From Bacteroides sp. M10 (GTDB lineage Bacteria > Bacteroidota > Bacteroidia > Bacteroidales > Bacteroidaceae): DNA of 64,000 nucleotides. The stretch lies in NCBI RefSeq assembly GCF_014334015.1, contig NZ_CP060488.1, positions 3,492,501-3,556,500 of the forward strand, in the 5' to 3' direction. A program made the translations under genes and the position numbers. Shown in pieces: positions 61,762 through 64,000 of the stretch. The notes beneath the pieces are model-generated. The model was not told the DNA's origin, did not search any database, and saw only the letters and a list, made by a program, of their open reading frames with translations. Each line of letters starts with the position of its first letter. Position 1 is the first letter of the stretch.

Positions 61762-62805
61762 ATGAAAAAGTACTTTTTTTATTTAAGCATCGCTTTGGTA
61801 GCCTTTGTCGTTGCTTCTTGTGGTCTGAAAGGAAATCACACCTCTAGTGGTCGTGCTTACGAACTTTTAGTTGTAGTAGATCACGGTGTTTGGGATCGTG
61901 CTGCCGGAAGGGCCTTGCATGATGCGCTTGATTCTGATCTGCCTGGTTTGCCGCAGTCGGAACCTTCTTTCCGGATTATGTATACTTCACCGAAGGACTA
62001 TGATTCTACGTTGAAACTGATACGTAACATTATTATTGTAGATATACAGGATATATATACGAAAGCATCTTTCAAATATGCGAAAGACGTATATGCCAAT
62101 CCGCAAATGATATTGACTATCCAGGCTCCGAACGAAGAAGAGTTTGAAAAGTTTGTGGAAGAGAATAGAAAGACGATTGTCGACTTCTTTACCCGTGCGG
62201 AAATGAACCGTCAGATTACGTTATTGGAAGAAAAACACAGTAACTTTATCTCCAACAAAGTGGATAGTCTGTTCGGCTGCAACATCTGGTTGCCTTCCGA
62301 ACTGACCAATTCTAAAACCGGTGAGGACTTTTTCTGGGCTTCTACCAACACAGGTACTGCCGACCGTAATTTTGTGATGTACTCTTATCCTTATACTGAC
62401 AAAGATACATTTACGAAAGAATATTTTGTACACAAACGTGACTCTGTGATGCAGGCCAATATCCCCGGATTCAAAGAAGGTGTTTATATGTCGACTGACA
62501 GCTTGCTGACTGACGTTCGTCCCATCAATGTACAGAACAGCTACACGATGGAAGCACGCGGCTTGTGGCGTATGAAGGGCGATTTTATGGGTGGCCCATA
62601 CGTTTCCCACACTCGTCTGGACGAGAAAAACCAACGAATTATTACAGCAGAAATATTTGTTTATTCACCTGATAAAATGAAACGCAACCTGGTACGCCAG
62701 ATGGAAGCATCTCTTTATACACTGAAACTTCCGAATGAGGTTCAGCAGAATCAGATTCCATTGGGAGGTGTATCCAAGGCGGCAGCGGAACAAACTAAAA
62801 AATAA
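61762..62805 (+). CDS. DUF4837 family lipoprotein
   Basis: A 347-residue lipoprotein, leader FYLSIALVAFVVASC with a lipobox Cys near residue 20. The mature part begins HTSSGRAYELLVVVDHGVWDRAAGRALHDAL and contains KLIRNIIIVDIQD, YSYPYTDKDTFTKEYFVHKRDSVMQANIPGF, and RRGLWRMKGDFMGGPYVSH-like text (ARGLWRMKGDFMGGPYVSH). The pattern matches the Bacteroidales DUF4837 family, for which I know no function. It lies between rlmN and pdxA with 18 and 4 bases, so it is in that operon. Confidence 0.85.
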   Translation: MKKYFFYLSIALVAFVVASCGLKGNHTSSGRAYELLVVVDHGVWDRAAGRALHDALDSDLPGLPQSEPSFRIMYTSPKDYDSTLKLIRNIIIVDIQDIYTKASFKYAKDVYANPQMILTIQAPNEEEFEKFVEENRKTIVDFFTRAEMNRQITLLEEKHSNFISNKVDSLFGCNIWLPSELTNSKTGEDFFWASTNTGTADRNFVMYSYPYTDKDTFTKEYFVHKRDSVMQANIPGFKEGVYMSTDSLLTDVRPINVQNSYTMEARGLWRMKGDFMGGPYVSHTRLDEKNQRIITAEIFVYSPDKMKRNLVRQMEASLYTLKLPNEVQQNQIPLGGVSKAAAEQTKK

Positions 62806-62809
62806 AAAC

Positions 62810-63904
62810 ATGGAAGATAACAAGATAAGAATAGGTATCACCCAGGGAGATATTAACGGGGTGGGCTATGAGGTGATTCTGAAGACATTTTCTGACCCTA
62901 CAATGTTGGAACTATGTACTCCGGTCATTTACGGTTCACCGAAAGTAGCGGCTTATCATCGTAAAGCGTTGGACATACAGACGAATTTCAGTATCGTCAA
63001 CTCTGCTACCGAAGCTGGATACAATCGCTTGAGTGTGGTGAACTGTACGGATGATGAGGTGAAAGTGGAATTTTCCAAACCCGATCCCGAAGCGGGTAAA
63101 GCTGCGCTGGGAGCCTTGGAACGTGCCATTGAAGAATATCGCGAAGGCTTGATCGACGTCATCGTGACAGCTCCGATCAACAAACATACGATTCAGTCGG
63201 AAGAGTTCTCATTCCCCGGACATACGGAATATATCGAAGAACGTCTGGGTAACGGCAATAAATCATTAATGATTTTGATGAAGAATGACTTCCGGGTAGC
63301 TTTGGTTACGACGCATATCCCTGTCAGAGAGATTGCCACTACGATTACCAAAGAACTGATTCAGGAGAAGCTGATGATATTCCATCGTTGTCTGAAACAA
63401 GATTTCGGCATCGGTGCTCCGCGTATTGCGGTACTCTCTCTCAACCCTCACGCCGGAGACGGTGGTTTGTTGGGAATGGAAGAACAGGAAGTGATTATTC
63501 CTGCCATGAAAGAAATGGAAGAGAAAGGAATCCTTAGCTACGGTCCTTATGCGGCCGATGGCTTTATGGGTTCAGGCAATTATACTCATTTTGACGGTAT
63601 CCTGGCAATGTATCACGATCAGGGGCTGGCTCCGTTCAAAGCATTGGCTATGGAAGACGGAGTGAACTATACGGCGGGTCTGCCGGTGGTACGTACTTCT
63701 CCGGCTCATGGCACTGCTTATGATATTGCAGGCAAGGGAGTGGCTTGTGAAGATTCTTTCCGTCAGGCAATTTATGTTGCCATCGACGTGTTCCGTAATC
63801 GTCAGCGGGAAAGAGTGGCCCGTGCCAATCCGTTGCGTAAACAGTATTACGAGAAACGTGATGATAGTGATAAACTGAAACTGGATACAGTAGACGAAGA
63901 TTAA
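62810..63904 (+). CDS. pdxA: 4-hydroxythreonine-4-phosphate dehydrogenase
   Basis: An NAD-dependent enzyme of the DXP-dependent pyridoxal phosphate pathway. 364 residues from the ATG at 62810, which begins NKIRIGITQGDINGVGYEVILK, the proper PdxA start. The longer frame from 62735 runs through the end of the DUF4837 gene and is not used. Motifs: VIVTAPINKHTIQSEEFSFPGHTEYIEER (about residues 110-140), VALVTTHIPVREI (a metal-binding His region), LNPHAGDGGLLGMEE, MYHDQGLAPFKALA and VVRTSPAHGTAYDIAGKG. All are conserved in the family. The next gene begins 9 bases after its stop. Confidence 0.97.
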   Translation: MEDNKIRIGITQGDINGVGYEVILKTFSDPTMLELCTPVIYGSPKVAAYHRKALDIQTNFSIVNSATEAGYNRLSVVNCTDDEVKVEFSKPDPEAGKAALGALERAIEEYREGLIDVIVTAPINKHTIQSEEFSFPGHTEYIEERLGNGNKSLMILMKNDFRVALVTTHIPVREIATTITKELIQEKLMIFHRCLKQDFGIGAPRIAVLSLNPHAGDGGLLGMEEQEVIIPAMKEMEEKGILSYGPYAADGFMGSGNYTHFDGILAMYHDQGLAPFKALAMEDGVNYTAGLPVVRTSPAHGTAYDIAGKGVACEDSFRQAIYVAIDVFRNRQRERVARANPLRKQYYEKRDDSDKLKLDTVDED

Positions 63905-63913
63905 AAACAAGTA

Positions 63914-64000
63914 ATGACAAAAGCAGAGATACAACAAGTGAAACAACGTTTCGGTATTATAGGTAATACCGAAGCATTGTCGCGCGCCATAGATGTTGCC
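63914..64000 (+). CDS. Sigma-54-dependent regulator, N-terminal fragment
   Basis: The first 29 codons of a gene cut by the window edge. The peptide begins TKAEIQQVKQRFGIIGN and continues TEALSRAIDVA, which is the usual opening of the AAA+ domain of Bacteroides NtrC-type (sigma-54-interacting) regulators that lack a receiver domain. The ATPase and DNA-binding parts lie beyond the end. It starts 9 bases after pdxA and shares its strand. Confidence 0.7.
   Translation, partial: MTKAEIQQVKQRFGIIGNTEALSRAIDVA

Overview
The window looks like a chromosomal segment of a gut Bacteroides species. Three things point there: several sites match the Bacteroides promoter form (TTTG, about 17-18 bases, then TAnnTTTG); there are two SusC/SusD outer-membrane uptake systems, each with its own ECF sigma and FecR-type anti-sigma gene; and the housekeeping and envelope genes are typical of Bacteroidales (DUF3810, DUF4105, DUF4837, SecA with an SEC-C tail). 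I cannot name the species from sequence alone. I found no rRNA, tRNA, transposase, integrase or CRISPR array.

Layout. 1-6000 is core: a small Spy/CpxP-like periplasmic protein, mazG, a DUF3810 membrane protein, an unknown membrane protein and valS. 6000-8250 holds an orphan hybrid-sensor-like histidine kinase, then a gap with four 21-bp tandem repeats. 8250-27760 is an AT-rich polysaccharide utilisation locus: an ECF sigma gene transcribed away from its presumed anti-sigma gene, SusC (with STN domain), SusD, a small surface lipoprotein, three Ser-type sulfatases, two GH78-family rhamnosidases and a GH3 glycosidase. The enzyme set suggests a sulfated, rhamnose-containing glycan (inference). 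A GH35 beta-galactosidase with visibly different base composition follows as its own unit.

30590-40810 is a second sigma/anti-sigma/SusC/SusD operon. Its accessory genes are not glycosidases: they encode a lipoprotein with a ComEC-like metallo-beta-lactamase fold and a lipoprotein with BACON-like and DUF5689-like domains. I suggest capture of a nucleic acid or phosphoester substrate, as a hypothesis. It ends in a perfect 15-bp terminator.

40870-49000 is on the minus strand: two unknown or lipoprotein genes, secA, and a pair encoding an alkaline-phosphatase-superfamily protein that has lost most metal ligands plus a DUF4105 protein. 49395-57041 is an envelope cluster on the plus strand: coaX (probable TTG start), an outer-membrane barrel, a TPR protein, lptC, a CNNM/CBS transporter-like protein and a PpiD/SurA-like foldase. 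57252-60605 is a lone 1117-residue DUF4062-NTPase-TPR (STAND) protein, a defence candidate set among housekeeping genes. The window closes with rlmN, a DUF4837 lipoprotein, pdxA and the first 29 codons of a probable sigma-54-dependent regulator.
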